From contig JAHLJT010003656.1 of NCBI GenBank assembly GCA_031308135.1, positions 77,612,698-77,676,697 of the forward strand: DNA of 64,000 nt, given 5' to 3'. Each line of letters begins with the position of its first letter. The stretch's first letter is position 1. A program made the translations under genes and the position numbers. The notes beneath the pieces were generated by a model. That model saw nothing but the letters and a program-made list of their open reading frames with translations. It ran no database searches and was not told where the DNA came from. Positions 21,351-33,750 of this stretch are shown here, in pieces. This DNA comes from Acheta domesticus. Taxonomy: Eukaryota; Arthropoda; Insecta; Orthoptera; Gryllidae.

Positions 21351-22385
21351 CACTTAAGCCCTCCATCACCCATATCTTCTCTATCGCCCACGCCCTCAAT
21401 TGCCTACTCCCTTTCCATTTCTCACGCTCTATCTCAGACGCCCTACATCACCAACTCCCTATTTCTCACCAATATCCGAAACTGCCAACGCCCTCTCGAT
21501 CACTCACCCTTCCATCGCCCACGCCCTCTGCATCGTCTACGCACTCTCCATCGTCTACACCCTCTCCAATGTCTACGCCCTCTTCATCGCACTCCCCTCG
21601 ACCATGCCTTCCCTCCATCCCTCTCGCCCTCCATCGCCCATGCCCTCTCCATCGTCTACGCTCTCTTTATCGCCAGAGACTACGCCCTCTTCATCGTCTA
21701 AGTCTTCATCGCCTACGCCCTCTATTATCCACGTCATCTCCATCGCCCACGCCCTCTTCATCGTCGTCGTCCTCAACATCGCCCATGCCCTATCCATCGC
21801 CGACGCCCTCCCCATCACTCACGCCATCTCTCCGTCGCCGCATCTCTCTCTCGACCTCGCCCTTCATCGCCCTCGCCCTCATCACCCACGTCCGGATCTC
21901 CATCACACTCGTCCTCCATCGCCCCCGCTCTTCATCGCCCACGCTCACAAACTCTTCAGCGGCCACGACTTCCCTATCTCCTGCAGCCCCTATCTCACCC
22001 ACGGCCCTTCATTGCCTGCGACACTTCTTCGCACATGGCCCGTCTGTCACCCACGGCTTTTTGCACTTCTCCATTCTGCACACCTTCTTCATCAGCATCG
22101 CCCACGCCCTTTCTCTAGACCGCACCTGGTTTATCGCTCGCACCTCTTCCAACGCACCCCCTACGTCGTCCGCACTCCCTCCATGCGCCCACGCACTTGG
22201 TTTCACTCGGATCCTCTGTATAGCTTGTGCTCTTCCCATCTCTTACTCCACGTGTATTGCACTTTTTTCTCCATTGCTGACAACATCGCCCTTATTATCC
22301 TTCAAATCTTCCATCGCCCGCATCGTTCTGCCGCCGCGTCAACCGCATGTGCACGCATCTCACGCCCTCTTCTTTGCCAGAGCCT
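21351..22385. repeat. Degenerate tail of the 18-bp minisatellite
   Basis: Units of the form CTCCATCGCCCACGCC grow irregular but stay recognisable to about 21960 and as scattered CATCGCCCACG words to about 22110. This gradient of decay suggests the array is homogenised only in its left part. Confidence 0.7.
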
Positions 22386-22389
22386 TTCA

Positions 22390-22738
22390 ATTAGATTGAT
22401 TGATTAGTGATTCCGGGAACGTCAATGGCTGAGCTAATTTTTCCCGTAAGTGTACTGAATGTTTGTCATCAGATGGTGGTGGTGGCGGTGATCTTCTCCC
22501 GCTAGATAGTGAGATACGGCGCCAACCTACTGTCAGCTAGAGGGGTTTTCCCTAACCAAGTATCTCACACCAGCGGGGCACCGCCCCAGGCGGGACAAGC
22601 TCTAGGATCCCGACTGGTCTCCCCTTATGTGTGGTAGTGTAGTGCATGCTAGTTTAACTACGTGTAAGTAAGAGGTGAGGATGGGACAAGGAAGAGGAAG
22701 GAAAGATCGTGCGCGGTTCATAGCACATTTGTTGGGGG
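22390..22738 (-). mobile_element. Long SINE, AATC-tailed family, 5'-truncated copy
   Basis: Reverse orientation. The tail GATTGATTGATTAGTGATTCCGGGAACG is at 22394-22420. Then come the blocks GGTGGCGGTGATC, GGGGTTTTCCC, AGCGGGGCACCGCCCCAG, GGCGGGACAAGCT, TGTGGTAGTGTAGTGCATG and AGGAAAGATCGTGCGCGG. The tRNA-like head is missing. Confidence 0.75.
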
Positions 22739-22742
22739 GATA

Positions 22743-24140
22743 AGGTAATGCTTCGACATTCGCCTTGTATTTACTGTTCTTTTATTATCAAGTCTTTCTA
22801 AATGTTGTATCCATCATTGTTATATTTTACTGAATTCATACTTAGAATAGCTGTTTATATCATGCCTCATATCTTCGTTTCTCATCTTATTCATAATTGA
22901 ATGATCTTCGACTCTTCTTAAAAATGATAGTCCGCAATTCACTTCCAAACGTTGAGGCAAGTGCGGCCATTGTTAAATTGTGCGGCCATTGTAAGATTGT
23001 GCGACATTTCTAAAATTTTCTTTTCTTTTCCGTTCAGTGTTTAATTTCTTAATGTGTTTTGAAATATGCCTTTCATGATCTGATATTTACTGAGTTGTCT
23101 TTTTCTCTTTCACTATATTGAACTTAGGAATGACATGCCCGATTTATGCCTTCATAATGATCTTGGATCGTACTTAATATTTACCCTTAACCGCCAAACA
23201 CTTTCTCTTTTGATAAGATGTTTTAAAAGTACTATACCGGCCACTGCAAACATTCCGCACATTTAAAATAATTGTTTTAAAAGTGAAGGCAGAAGTATGA
23301 AATCAAACTTTGAACACTTATTCCTGCTACGTTGTGGGGGTACCTTCAAATATGTAATAGAACGTCCAAAAAGGTCTTATTTTGTAGATAAAGAATGAAC
23401 TATTAAGCCATTCAAGTAACTTAGTGAAAGATAGGTTTTAAGGACATTCGATTCATCATTTTCTATTCACTCACGATGGTAATGTGTGCTGCAGCCTAAC
23501 GAGTGTTGCCGTTTCAATGTTTTCCCCTATCTATCAGTACAACACTTGCAGAGTTTTGTAACGATGATTCCTGGTAAATGGCACAAAACTGTCATCATTT
23601 TTAGTTTAGGGGACTGGATTCGATTCCCGGAGAAGAGAAAATAGAGTTGTAGCTTTCCTTTAAAATTGTCTCAGTTTCTGTAGCTGTGTGACGAAGAAAA
23701 TCTCAGGCAGGCTGAGTTTTCTAGTTACAGTGAAGGGAATACATCGCGCTTACCAGAAGTCTCTCTTACCATATAAGCGTCGGAATTAAACTAGGCCTAT
23801 GCATGAGGGACACCATTAACTGGAGAGTTAAGTCGGACAATCAACTCAAAGTGTCAAATACATACATACTTAGGGGGAGAGTAATAATAAAGCTATAATA
23901 TTGTAAGAACTGCTTCTTTCTAAAGTATTTACTTCAGTTGATATGCGGTTATATGCTGTACGTTACTTGGCCCCAGACTTCGACCAAGCGTGAAGGGCCA
24001 TCGCTCCTGCAGAGGAGATTCGGTAGCGCGAGGGGTGGAACCCTCGGCATGCTTCTGCTCAGATTTTATTTGATTTCATACCAGGGGTGCGATTCCTGCT
24101 CCTTTTAAATATGTGCTGGTCAAAACATCATCTACCATTA
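22743..24140. other. AT-rich DNA, nothing recognised
   Basis: No gene or clear repeat. A GC-richer patch at 23970-24060 (GAAGGGCCATCGCTCCTGCAG) may be a repeat fragment, not identified. Confidence 0.45.
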
Positions 24141-24144
24141 GTAA

Positions 24145-24870
24145 GGAATGGTTACCACTATTTATAAAAAAGGAGACAGCTCTAACTGTAGGGGCATTAG
24201 CTTGTTAAATAATAACTACAAAGTACATGCGAAGATAATAACGACGTGAGTCCAAGCAATTGTCGAACATTTACATCTAGAAGAATAGAATGGTTCCAGG
24301 AAGGGAAGTTCCTGTATAGATGGAGTATTCACTCACAAAAATCTTGTTGAGAAACGCCGAGAAATTAACTTAGAAATACACCTTTTGTTCGGAGACTTAG
24401 AAAAGGCATTTGACAGAGTAATAAGGCATACACTCGGGACAAGTATGAAAAAGAAAGGAATATTCATGAAACTAATAGAGGTAATAAAAAGTGTGTACGA
24501 TGTAATTCCAATATACGTGAATCTTCCAAACAAAGAGAAGAGGCTATTTTAAATAAATCAGGGGATTAGGAAAGACTGCCTACTATCACCCACATATCGA
24601 CTTAATTTTCTCAGAACGGAAGAACAATGTAGACAATGAAGGAGTTTCAAGAGGAAATAAACTGAAATCAACACTTTTGTTTGTAGGTGATATGGTACTG
24701 GTTATTAATTGTGAAAATGACCTCTAGAAATTAACATTTAAATTACAAAAGAGGGTAATGGAAATAATTGTAAAATACGAATCAACAAAATTAAGGCTAT
24801 AGCTTCCAGGAGTAAAAAAATCACTATCGAACAAAAATCCAACTTCCAGTATTCAGGCTGCAACGTAACT
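24145..24870 (+). pseudogene. Decayed LINE reverse transcriptase fragment
   Basis: Translating across stops and shifts gives RT landmarks in order: YKKGDSSNCRGISLLNNNYK (about 24160), DLEKAFDRV (about 24394), NQGIRKDCLLSPT (about 24558) and LFVGDMVLV (about 24678), where a live enzyme has FADD. The first catalytic Asp of that box is replaced by Gly and many stops interrupt the frame. The KKGD...NCRGISLL wording is common to RTE, Jockey and related LINEs; the clade is unclear. It is unrelated to the element at 754-3767. Confidence 0.75.
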
Positions 24871-26575
24871 GTTCGAAGCAAGCTGTTTATCATTATCTAT
24901 CTATTTATTTATTTACATATGCCTATCGCATTATGATTAAGCTTTTTGTAAAATTATTTGATAATGTATTTTATTTGTAATTATAAAATACGTTCGGCTC
25001 ATACGGTTCATGACTCCGAGAAATCCCATTCGCTCGGCACGATCGCTGGAGTGCTTTTCCAGGAAACGCCGTCCAATCAGTTAAGAATCTCCTGGACTAT
25101 TTTGCCACCTCACAAGTTTAATTGCCTAATATATTTTATAAATCTTATAATTTAAAATGCCTTACTAAAACACAGATTTTTCAATCTGTTATATGTAACT
25201 TATTTAAACTCAATTTAAGAGTTCATATCTACTCGCACGCTGATTGGTTCAGCGCCTCCTGCAGGCGTACAATTTCTCTCCCCTCGCCGATCAACATGTG
25301 AGAGAAGCTCAGTCGAGCTGCAGAATTTGTCGCGTACACTTGTAGTGTCACTCGGCTCCTTGTCTTTTTGGTACATTGTAATATTGATTGTACAAATGCA
25401 AGTTTTCTGTCTTGTGAGGTATCAACCTGTGCAGTGTCTAATGTGTGCAACAGCCACTCACTATCACTCAATTTTTCATCATGAACGTTTTCAACAACTC
25501 ACGTTTTCCACCAGCGATGGCAAGTATGACTTATTGCACGCTGCCTTACATCTCATATTCGCACAATAGTCAATCATGTGCGTAAAACTAACTGTGAATT
25601 CAATATTAATTTGTTACGGCTGTATGATATGATCGAACAACTCCAGTACAACCAGCTCCTTCATCTTGCACAATATGACGCAACAGTGATTTCTGCCAGC
25701 CTCACGAGAGCGCATCCTTGCCCATGTGTAAGTAAGTGCTGCCAATTATGTGCCACGAAACTACATTGTTCTCTTCCAGCTCTGCGTGCATGTTCTCGCA
25801 GGTGGTAACACCTTCGACCTTGTGTACAGCCAGCCAGCGGTTCTGCGCCCCGGTTCTTCAAATACTGCATAAAACGCGATGAACACATCGGACCATAGCG
25901 TGGGTAGGGTCTACCTCGTCTGCTCGGGGTTAAAACTGGCTGATTTGGTAACGAAGTGATTTTGCACCACTCAGGTATGCCGGGGCAAGTCCCTCAATGG
26001 CCTACGAGAATCGAGCGCTGCCACGACAAATTCGCGTATAAGCGACTTTGACAGTTCGATACGCTGTTGTCACACATTACGACGCTCACGGTACCACCTA
26101 CATGACAGATAAATTAGATTTCAAAACATTAACACTTACTGACCGGCGACGACACGTCTTGATGACATGTTCATAATCTTCGCCACAGCCGAACCTTATC
26201 GCCTCCGCGACTTCGTTGGAATCAGATCAGCGGCAACGCTGAACGCTGGCTGTGAGAAAGTAAACAAATCCTCGCAAGTTGATTGATTCACAGCAAGTCA
26301 CATGTAGCACAACACATGGCGAACGAATTGTCAGAGTCGCTTATCCGCCGGCACTGTAGGTTATTACATTGGGAATGCTCCTAGCCCCAAACCCGTTTCC
26401 TCCCTGGAGTCTCCACTGGTGTCGTTATGTTAAAGATACCAATGTCATCGGGAGCGCTCATAAGTACTCGGGTGGGAGTTTTCAATTCCCGGCTGCAGCT
26501 TCTAACTGTGGAAACATGATCAATGCTAACGTATCAATTGCGCGCCTCGAGAATGAGCGAGAAAGGTCCTGTCTA
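24871..26575. other. Mixed-composition DNA without recognised gene
   Basis: 24871-25200 is AT-rich. From about 25230 to 26560 GC rises to a moderate level and several 60-80-codon frames exist on both strands, none recognisable. This block could be an old DNA-transposon or retroelement body. Confidence 0.35.
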
Positions 26576-26579
26576 TCGA

Positions 26580-27299
26580 GTTAGAATATACTACATAGAG
26601 TGGTCGAAACACCCCCACCTTTGCAACAAATTGAAGCCATGTTTTTGTAGTCAAAGCAGCGCCCACTGGAGAAACAGAGTATTCTATATTCCGGTAGGCG
26701 CTGGTTAAGGCCTGGAGGGCGCGGGCCGACCGCAATATAAATCCTCTTAATGGGTGTTTCAAGACCAAAAGCCAATTATTTAAAAACGAAAACATAATAT
26801 ATAAGAAAAAATTGAGACATTTCGAAAACACGTTGTTTCCTGCATAGGTTATTGTCATAAGAATGTAAACTGTTGAAATATTATAGTTAGCATAACTATA
26901 TATTCCCGGCTGCTAAATATAGTCTGAATGTGAATGTTATTGCAATAAGTTCGAAAAGATAACAAATAAGGCAGGAAACTTGAAAAATGATAAATTTGGT
27001 TGGTGTGATAATTGTGGTTTGATTATTACTTGTACTATTATATGCCGAGCATACTGAAGGCATTGTGAATATTATTATTCTAACCACTAATATAATTGAA
27101 ACGCAGTTAAACTACCAGACAATAATATATAAATAAGATCTGATACAAACAACACATCGATTCAGTACAACGGCTCTATACACCATCAGGCACGCCTGAC
27201 GTTTTGACTGGAAAAAATGGCGGCCCCCTAGTTCTGCGAGCGTCCACTTGGAGCGCTCAAATCATAAGGTCAGCCACTCTGTGTAGTATATTCTAACTC
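26580..27299. mobile_element. Non-autonomous DNA element with 24-bp terminal inverted repeats
   Basis: The left end GTTAGAATATACTACATAGA (through GTGG) and the right end, read in reverse complement, GTTAGAATATACTACACAGA (through GTGG), match at 23 of 24 bases. A further CGAG/CTCG outside each end may be part of the repeat. The interior, about 670 bp, has no transposase. The superfamily is not determined. A 40-bp segment near the right end recurs outside the element at 27949-27988. Confidence 0.7.
27190..27229. repeat. 40-bp direct duplication, copy A
   Basis: GGCACGCCTGACGTTTTGAC, then TGGAAAAAATGGCGGCCCCC, identical to 27949-27988 but with different flanks. Confidence 0.85.
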
Positions 27300-27948
27300 G
27301 CTGGCCCTATTCCACGGCAAGGCTGTTACACATGGGACCATGAGCGACGCCAGGGCATTAATCCTTTGTGTGGAAAGGGAGTTCTTGTTTCTCGCCGCTC
27401 AAATGATGTGCGTTCGGCTAAGCGAGCTCCCCCCCCGGCAGAAGGGGTGGACGTGCCGCTCCAACCACTCGCAAGACCACTCGTAACAAGTGCCGAACGG
27501 TTCCTTAACAACGTATTGTAAATTATAGTCCACTAGGAAAACCCGATAGACGTTGTTCTGCTCTTCATCTCCCTCTTTCCCCTCCCATCTCCGTTTCTCA
27601 CAGTCTCTTCCTCCCTCCCTCACCCTGTTCCTGCATGTCTCTGTCTATGCCGCCCCCTTTCCCTCTCATTCACATTTACTTGCAGATTCTGCACGTCTCT
27701 GAGTAGGTGAGATAATATCGGGAAGGGCAGGATAAGCAAAAATGTTATAAAATGATCAAGAAGAGTTCATCCTATAGATTACGGTGTGAGATACGTTTCT
27801 TTGAGGCCTTTCGCCTCAAAATTTAAGTTTTTAAGGCCCTAGAACGCTTCGTTTAGGAGTTATTTAACGACATAGGTTCAAAATACTGCCGAGTGCTTTG
27901 CGGGTTGCATTTCACGTACCTATTTAGATTTATTCTACAGCGCCATGG

Positions 27949-27988
27949 CACGCCTGACGTTTTGACTGGAAAAAATGGCGGCCCCCGA
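27949..27988. repeat. 40-bp direct duplication, copy B
   Basis: Identical to 27190-27229. The flanks look like a longer dispersed repeat (GGCCTTTCGCCTCAAAAT on the left, TCATGGAGATCGGTCATAC on the right). Confidence 0.85.
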
Positions 27989-27989
27989 A

Positions 27990-29335
27990 CCCAGAAATGT
28001 CAACTTTCATGGAGATCGGTCATACTATGTCGGAGTTTACCTTTTTATATATAGAATATAGAAATCATTATACAGGCTGTCCGGGGAGGAAACGTCGAAT
28101 CTTCGAAAATAAGTTCTTAAGACAATTCTAAGCACATTTTGTCTAATAAATTAAGTGGATATTCCGAATGGTTCAGCCACAATGAGCACTCAAAAGTTGA
28201 TTTGAAAAAATAATTTCTAGTCAAAAATTTGCATTATAGAAGCATAGAAACACTCCAGAAACATATAAATTGTTTATTATTTACAAAAGAAATTAGTATA
28301 TTTTCTCAGACAGAAAAATGAAACAAGAAAGAAAAAAGCAGTCGAATTGTGCAAATTGGGTGCTTTTTTCTCTCGCTTAATTTTTCTTTCTGAACAAATC
28401 TATTAATTTCAGTCTGGACGATTTGATTCTACCTGTGTGGCTCATGAAACATCTTCATAATGACTCACGTATTTAGCAGTGATATTTTATGTGCAAGATG
28501 TTAATAGTTCTTGACTTGAAATTAAATGACTAAAACCCCACATTCGCACACGACGCGACATAACGCAACTCATGATATTAAAAATGTATTGAAGATTTTA
28601 ACAAGATGGTTTTCGTCTATTGAATCAATAATATTTAAACAAAGTGCAAATTAAATGAATAGTGAAATAATTATTTTTATTGTATTGAATATTTCCTTAA
28701 ACATTAAAAAATTTGAGGATTGACTTCCATTTTAACTAACTTTATAGGTATGTAATAATTATTCTTGAAACTAATGAGAGATTCTGATGATATATTTCAA
28801 TATTGTGTTTAGAGATTCAAAATAACTGGCATAATAATGCATTGTACAAGGATTTCTTGGCATGTTCCATATAAACTAAAATGAAGCCAAGAGAAACCTG
28901 GCAATATCCTTTCAAACGCTTTTATTAATGATTGCCTGGTTTTAGCAGCATGAACACCATTTGGGAAATTGCAGACCAAATATGCATCAATATTACTCAA
29001 CGCTGAATATCCATATTTGTAATGATTTCTAATAAATACATATTTGAAACCAGATTAACAAATTAATTTAAAAATTGAAAGTGGACATTTTTTTTGTTAT
29101 TGTAGAAAATCAATATGGATAATGCAATTAAACTTTTTGTTTCCAACAATCCAAAAAAATATTCATTCAATGCCACTAGTTTTTCGACATGTCTGTTTCC
29201 GTCCATGGGCAAAGTTTGGTCCGTCTTTCAAAGATTGCAAGCTTCCAGCACTAGCATCCGCTCCTGCACGCAAACCAAAAACACAAAATTCACGTCCCCA
29301 CCCCCATCCGGGCGTGTCAACTCCCACTTTTGGCC
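27990..29335. other. AT-rich DNA, possible transposon end near 28071
   Basis: TATACAGGCTGTCCGGGGAG at about 28069 resembles the outer end of several insect DNA elements (ACAGGxTGTCC...), but no partner end was found. The remainder is plain AT-rich sequence. Confidence 0.35.
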
Positions 29336-29800
29336 CAAAATTTTCTGCCGGCGGCCGCAGATAAGGCGGGCGAACGGATCGCCGGGAGCTAAGACAAAAC
29401 GGTGGCGCGGGACGCGGGGCGCGGGGCGGGGCGGTGCGGCTTGCTCTGCGGCGGGGGCGGGACGGCGGGGCGGCGGCGGCAGCGGCGGCGGCCGTGGGTA
29501 CACAGCGGGGTAAGGCCGCGCTATCGGCGCGTCGCACTCACGCCGCCGCAGCCCTCGTGCCTTATCTCTGCGCGGCCGCGACCACGCGCGCCACCGCCCG
29601 ACCTCTCGCCTCCCCTCCTCCCCTCTCACCCGCCCCCGCCCCGCCCCTCCGCCCGCCAAAAAGCGCTCCCTGGGGGCGGCGGCGGCGGAGGCAGGGGTGG
29701 AGAAGGCGCGGCGCGCCACCGGCCATCGCTTCTCCCTCCTCGCCCCCGCATGCCGCCGCGCTGCACTGGGGCTGCGTTGGACGTCCGTCTCTTCTCGGCG
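29336..29800. other. CpG-rich island
   Basis: GC-dense stretch with CGCGGGGCGCGGGGCGGGG (29409) and CCGCCGCAGCC. No identifiable exon. Possible promoter or regulatory island. Confidence 0.4.
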
Positions 29801-30044
29801 CTGTGCAAGTAAACAGCTACATCACTACATCGAAGATTTTTATGTAAATGCCTGTTTTAATCTGTTGATGGAGACACTTCAGATTAATAATAGTACACAT
29901 TTATCGTCCGCGAGGGCTCGATGACGGCAATCGGTGCCACTGCAGCGTCTCTGGCAGATTCTAGTTTTCGTGTCCTATTTTTGACGTTAGCTAAATAGCT
30001 GGGGCGAATTCAGCGGAGCAGAGTTAGTTTCGCACGAGCGGTTT

Positions 30045-30175
30045 CGTGCTGGGGGAGATACCTACAGGAGAGAAATCTGGAGGGTGACGTTTAGATCGGT
30101 GCCGGATCTCACTTTGCAACGGGAAATATTTCGGGACCACCCTCGCACTACGCTCGTGAGAGTAACGATCAAAAT
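30045..30175 (+). mobile_element. Long SINE family, internal fragment
   Basis: GCTGGGGGAGATACCTACAG, GTGCCGGATCTCAC and CTCGCACTACGCTCGTGAGAG match the 3' half of the SINE copies at 52098-52655 and 51532-52081 in the same order. Both the head and the AATC tail are missing. Confidence 0.5.
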
Positions 30176-30199
30176 AGGTGACGTGCTCGGAATCAGGAA

Positions 30200-32855
30200 T
30201 TCCTCTTTTATGAACACATTTCATGACTTAATAACTCTGTCAAAATCTTTTTAACCGGGACTAGAGCGCTATGGTTTGGGAAGTATGGTGAAAGGAAGTA
30301 GGTTATTTACCCTGGAGTTAGACGTATCCGGGAACGGAAAACGAGATGTAAAGGACGAAAATAGGAATCAATACCATTTAGAGGTTATAGAGAACTCGAG
30401 ATCTTTTACGCTCTGAGAAACTGACATCCTAATCCCTAAAAGGTTAAAGGCACCTAGATACACCCAAGGGCTTCTTCCTGCAGCAATATCTGCACATGAG
30501 CGAGATCAGCCAAAGGAATACCTCCGCGTATGTCTCCCGGAGTAGAAAGGGATCTCTATGGAGTAGTTCGATCCCAGGAAACGATCGTATATTGCAAAGG
30601 TTCCGCTAGCCATCTCAGCTGCCTCTGACGGTATTCGGGAGGGAATCCAGAAAACTAAGGAGTCCCGAATATCAAGGAATAAAAAATAATTTTCATAGCT
30701 TCACGATTTCAATAGTAATCTTCATTGTATCATTTATGGTGCCTAAAATGTGGTTATGAAAATGTATATTCGTTCATTAATAGGTTCAATTTTCAAAATT
30801 ATTTTTTTATTAAAAAAAGCACAGTAACATTTATTTAAAAAAGCACTGCATTTAAACTGTTTCCGAATGAAAAAGCCTAGTGCTTTTTTAAACATTTACT
30901 TTTTCATCTGTTTTCCTTGTAAATATTCTCATGTTTAAAAATACTTTTAAGTAAACAAAATGTATTCAGAAAATTTTCAGATAAGTTTAAGTTGCCTTTT
31001 TAAGATATTAAACATTTTATTTTTTAAAAGTCAGTTTTAGGCCCTTAAAATATAGAAATTTACAGCCGAAATATCTGAGGGTTAGCAGTGACATAATATT
31101 ATATTTGTGAAGTAAAATGTTATTAATTAATTACTCACAAATTTTGCAATTGGAATACACTAACTCACTTTAAAAAGCAGACACTGGAATGCACTGGCAT
31201 TGCACTGCAATTGTTGGAGAACATCACACCCAGGCCAAGCTTCGAAAATGTTCGAGCACATCATTCAATATACAATACCCAGGAGCACTGAATATTTAAT
31301 TCATAGAGAAGGGAGAAATGATGCAGAAAAGTGCATAGTAGTCTGTTTAAATTCACAATCTAAAAGCTTACAAGTTTTCGAAATTCACAAAAAACGCAGT
31401 AATACTCTCATTTTGTACATCACACAAACTCACTCATGCTTTGTAACAGCTATGATGAAACAAAAATTTGTATGAAAAAATCAGGTACTTGGGGAAATTA
31501 ATATACGTGTTTCATTGTGTAGTTTGGAAAAGGGATTACGTATTTCCTTGATAGAAATATTTAGAAACTTACATCCATACCACCAATTCGATAACCGAAG
31601 AATGTTTTCTACGAAATTTCGAACAACTCTTGGTTTTCTTGAAGTGTTTCTTGTGGATTTCGTGAAGTTAATTTCATCTAAGGTATCATGTTACTGTGAT
31701 AATTGAAATTATTAAAGTGTTAATTGTCACTATGTAAGTATGAAAGTAAGATTTCAACAGTTTACTTATTCAGTAACTATGCGCAAGTTTTATTGAGCTC
31801 TCATTTTGCTAAATGTGGTAGGAGTTTAGAATGGCATACTATTTTGTTAAAAACGATGAAACATCAAATCTATAGTTTGTTTACCGATGCAAATAAGTTT
31901 TCTATAACTGGGCAGAGAAAATGTCTAGTTTTTAAATGTTGCTAACCTTGCTTTGGAGGCACTTTCATTCATCATTCAACTATTTGTGGTTAAACTGAGC
32001 GAAGGAATTCTAGAGATCAAAATGTGCATAGATTGTACTTCTCCCCATACGTCACATACAGTGTTTACTGTTCTTTGACAAAATAAATCAAAGTTATTTT
32101 GATTTAAATCATAAATCAAATAAATCAAGATTAAATTTAAAGCGAAAAGTAATTTTGTGCCTGTAAGCTAATAATGCTCATCTTTCTTAACTATCAATCA
32201 TTTTTAATAAATTTCGGTTATTTCTAAACCCTTACCAGTTATAATGTCTTTGATAGTATAAAAAGTAAAGAATTTAACTCATTGGAATTTTCTCATCAAG
32301 TGAAATTATCATTGTGTATTCTGCTCGGAAGTGAACACCATTTTTTAAAACTTATTTACGTATAATATGAATATTTATTTATATGTGGATAGGTGAGCTG
32401 ACATTTTCATAGTTATATTCAATATGATTTAATTGTTCGGATTGGATATTATAATTCATAAATTATAAACTAGCGAGAAAGAGCATTTTGCTGAAGTATG
32501 GAAAAAGCAATACGTTAATCGCTTATACGAGTATAAAAATGATTACATTATATTTATTTACGTATCTTTATTGTCAGAGCAATCTCCATGGCAATGGTAT
32601 TCTAAAGAACATTTGATTATCAGGGAAAGGCCCGATTTCATTCTCGTGGAACATTGTGACAAAATTCAATGAAATTTCCCTGTTAATGAGCACTTCATAT
32701 GACCAAGATCTATTCCTGTCATTGGTCCGTATTCATTTACGGAATGATTTCCTTCGTTGCTCCTACGCTTCAACTTGGAACGACTACCCAAAAAACCGGT
32801 ATTGTGCTTTACTAATGAAATAAAAACTCAAGAAAAGAGAGGAAAAAGAAAGGAA
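30200..32855. other. AT-rich DNA, no gene recognised
   Basis: The left 450 bp are of mixed composition; the rest is strongly AT-rich. No domain, RNA or repeat was recognised. Confidence 0.5.
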
Positions 32856-32859
32856 GCAG

Positions 32860-33750
32860 TGAGCAGCGATTGGTGGGCGGGCGGGCGGGTGGGCGGTGGT
32901 TGGGCGGGAGGTCGGTTCGCTGGCGAAGCAAATCGCAGACGGCGTGCGACAGCCATCTCCCCCACCCCCTCCCCTCCGCCGCCCACGCGGTCAGCGTCCC
33001 CTCGGCAGGCGCCGCCCCCGTCTTCGCTTCTTTGCCCGGGGCCCGGGCGCGCGCCGCGCCGCGCCGCACAGCACCGCCGCCGCCGGGGCTTTTTGCGCGC
33101 GTAATATTCAGACGCGCGTTATCAGCGCGCTCCAGCCGCTAGCAGTATCAACACACTTTTACACCGCCCGCGCCACCCCGTGCCTCCGCCCCTCCGGCCC
33201 TTATTATTGTAATTGCGGGCTGCGGCGCGGGGCGGGGCGGGGAGCGGAGGGGCGGGGCGAGGCGGGGGTGGGAGCGCCCTCGCGGCCGCCAGCTGCCACC
33301 GCCGCCGCCGCCCACAGCCGCCGCCGCCTTGATCGATAACCCGGCCGCCAGGGGCGTTGCAAGACGGCTCGCGCAGATGTTCAACTCCCGCGGGTCCTTG
33401 CCTCCCCCGCCCGCCCCCTCGCCCGCCCGGCGCAGTCCTCCGCGCTGCGCGCGCGATGTCCGGCGCCGTCCCGCCCCGCCTCCGCCACCCTCCGCCACGC
33501 GCCAGCCGTCCCCGCCCGCCCGCGTTGCACAAACACGGCCGCGCTACCAATTAGTTTGGGCTCCTTCGTTGCTAGTGCGTTGGCGCGGGGGCGGGCGGGC
33601 GCGGGAGTGGGCGCGGGGGCGGCAGGTGCGGGCGCCGCCTGTGCCATCGCCCGAGGGGCGTGAAGGGCGAGCAGCCTGGGGGCGGTGAAGGGGGAAAGGG
33701 CGACGGAGGCGTCAAAGGCAGCGGCGACGGCCGCAATGCCCTCCTCTTGT
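32860..33750. other. Large CpG-rich island
   Basis: The longest continuous CpG-dense block of the middle of the window, almost 900 bp. Low-complexity GC words are interleaved with short AT-rich words (TTATTATTGTAATTGCGGGC at 33201; CAATTAGTTTGGGCTCC at 33549) that look like transcription-factor sites. No exon with known similarity on either strand. A promoter or enhancer island is the simplest reading. Confidence 0.4.

Noticed and set aside
20258..22399. 713-codon Ser/Pro-rich frame and companions
   Set aside because: Driven by the 18-bp repeat, with three repetitive readings on the plus strand and two on the minus strand. Kept only as a low-priority finding.
28069..28120. End of a Tc1/mariner-like element (TACAGGCTGTCCGGGG)
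   Set aside because: No matching opposite end and no transposase fragment found.
29163..29850. Coding exon in the CpG island at 29.3-29.8 kb
   Set aside because: Frames of about 120-160 codons exist on both strands in several phases; all are Ala/Arg/Pro-rich with no recognisable motif.
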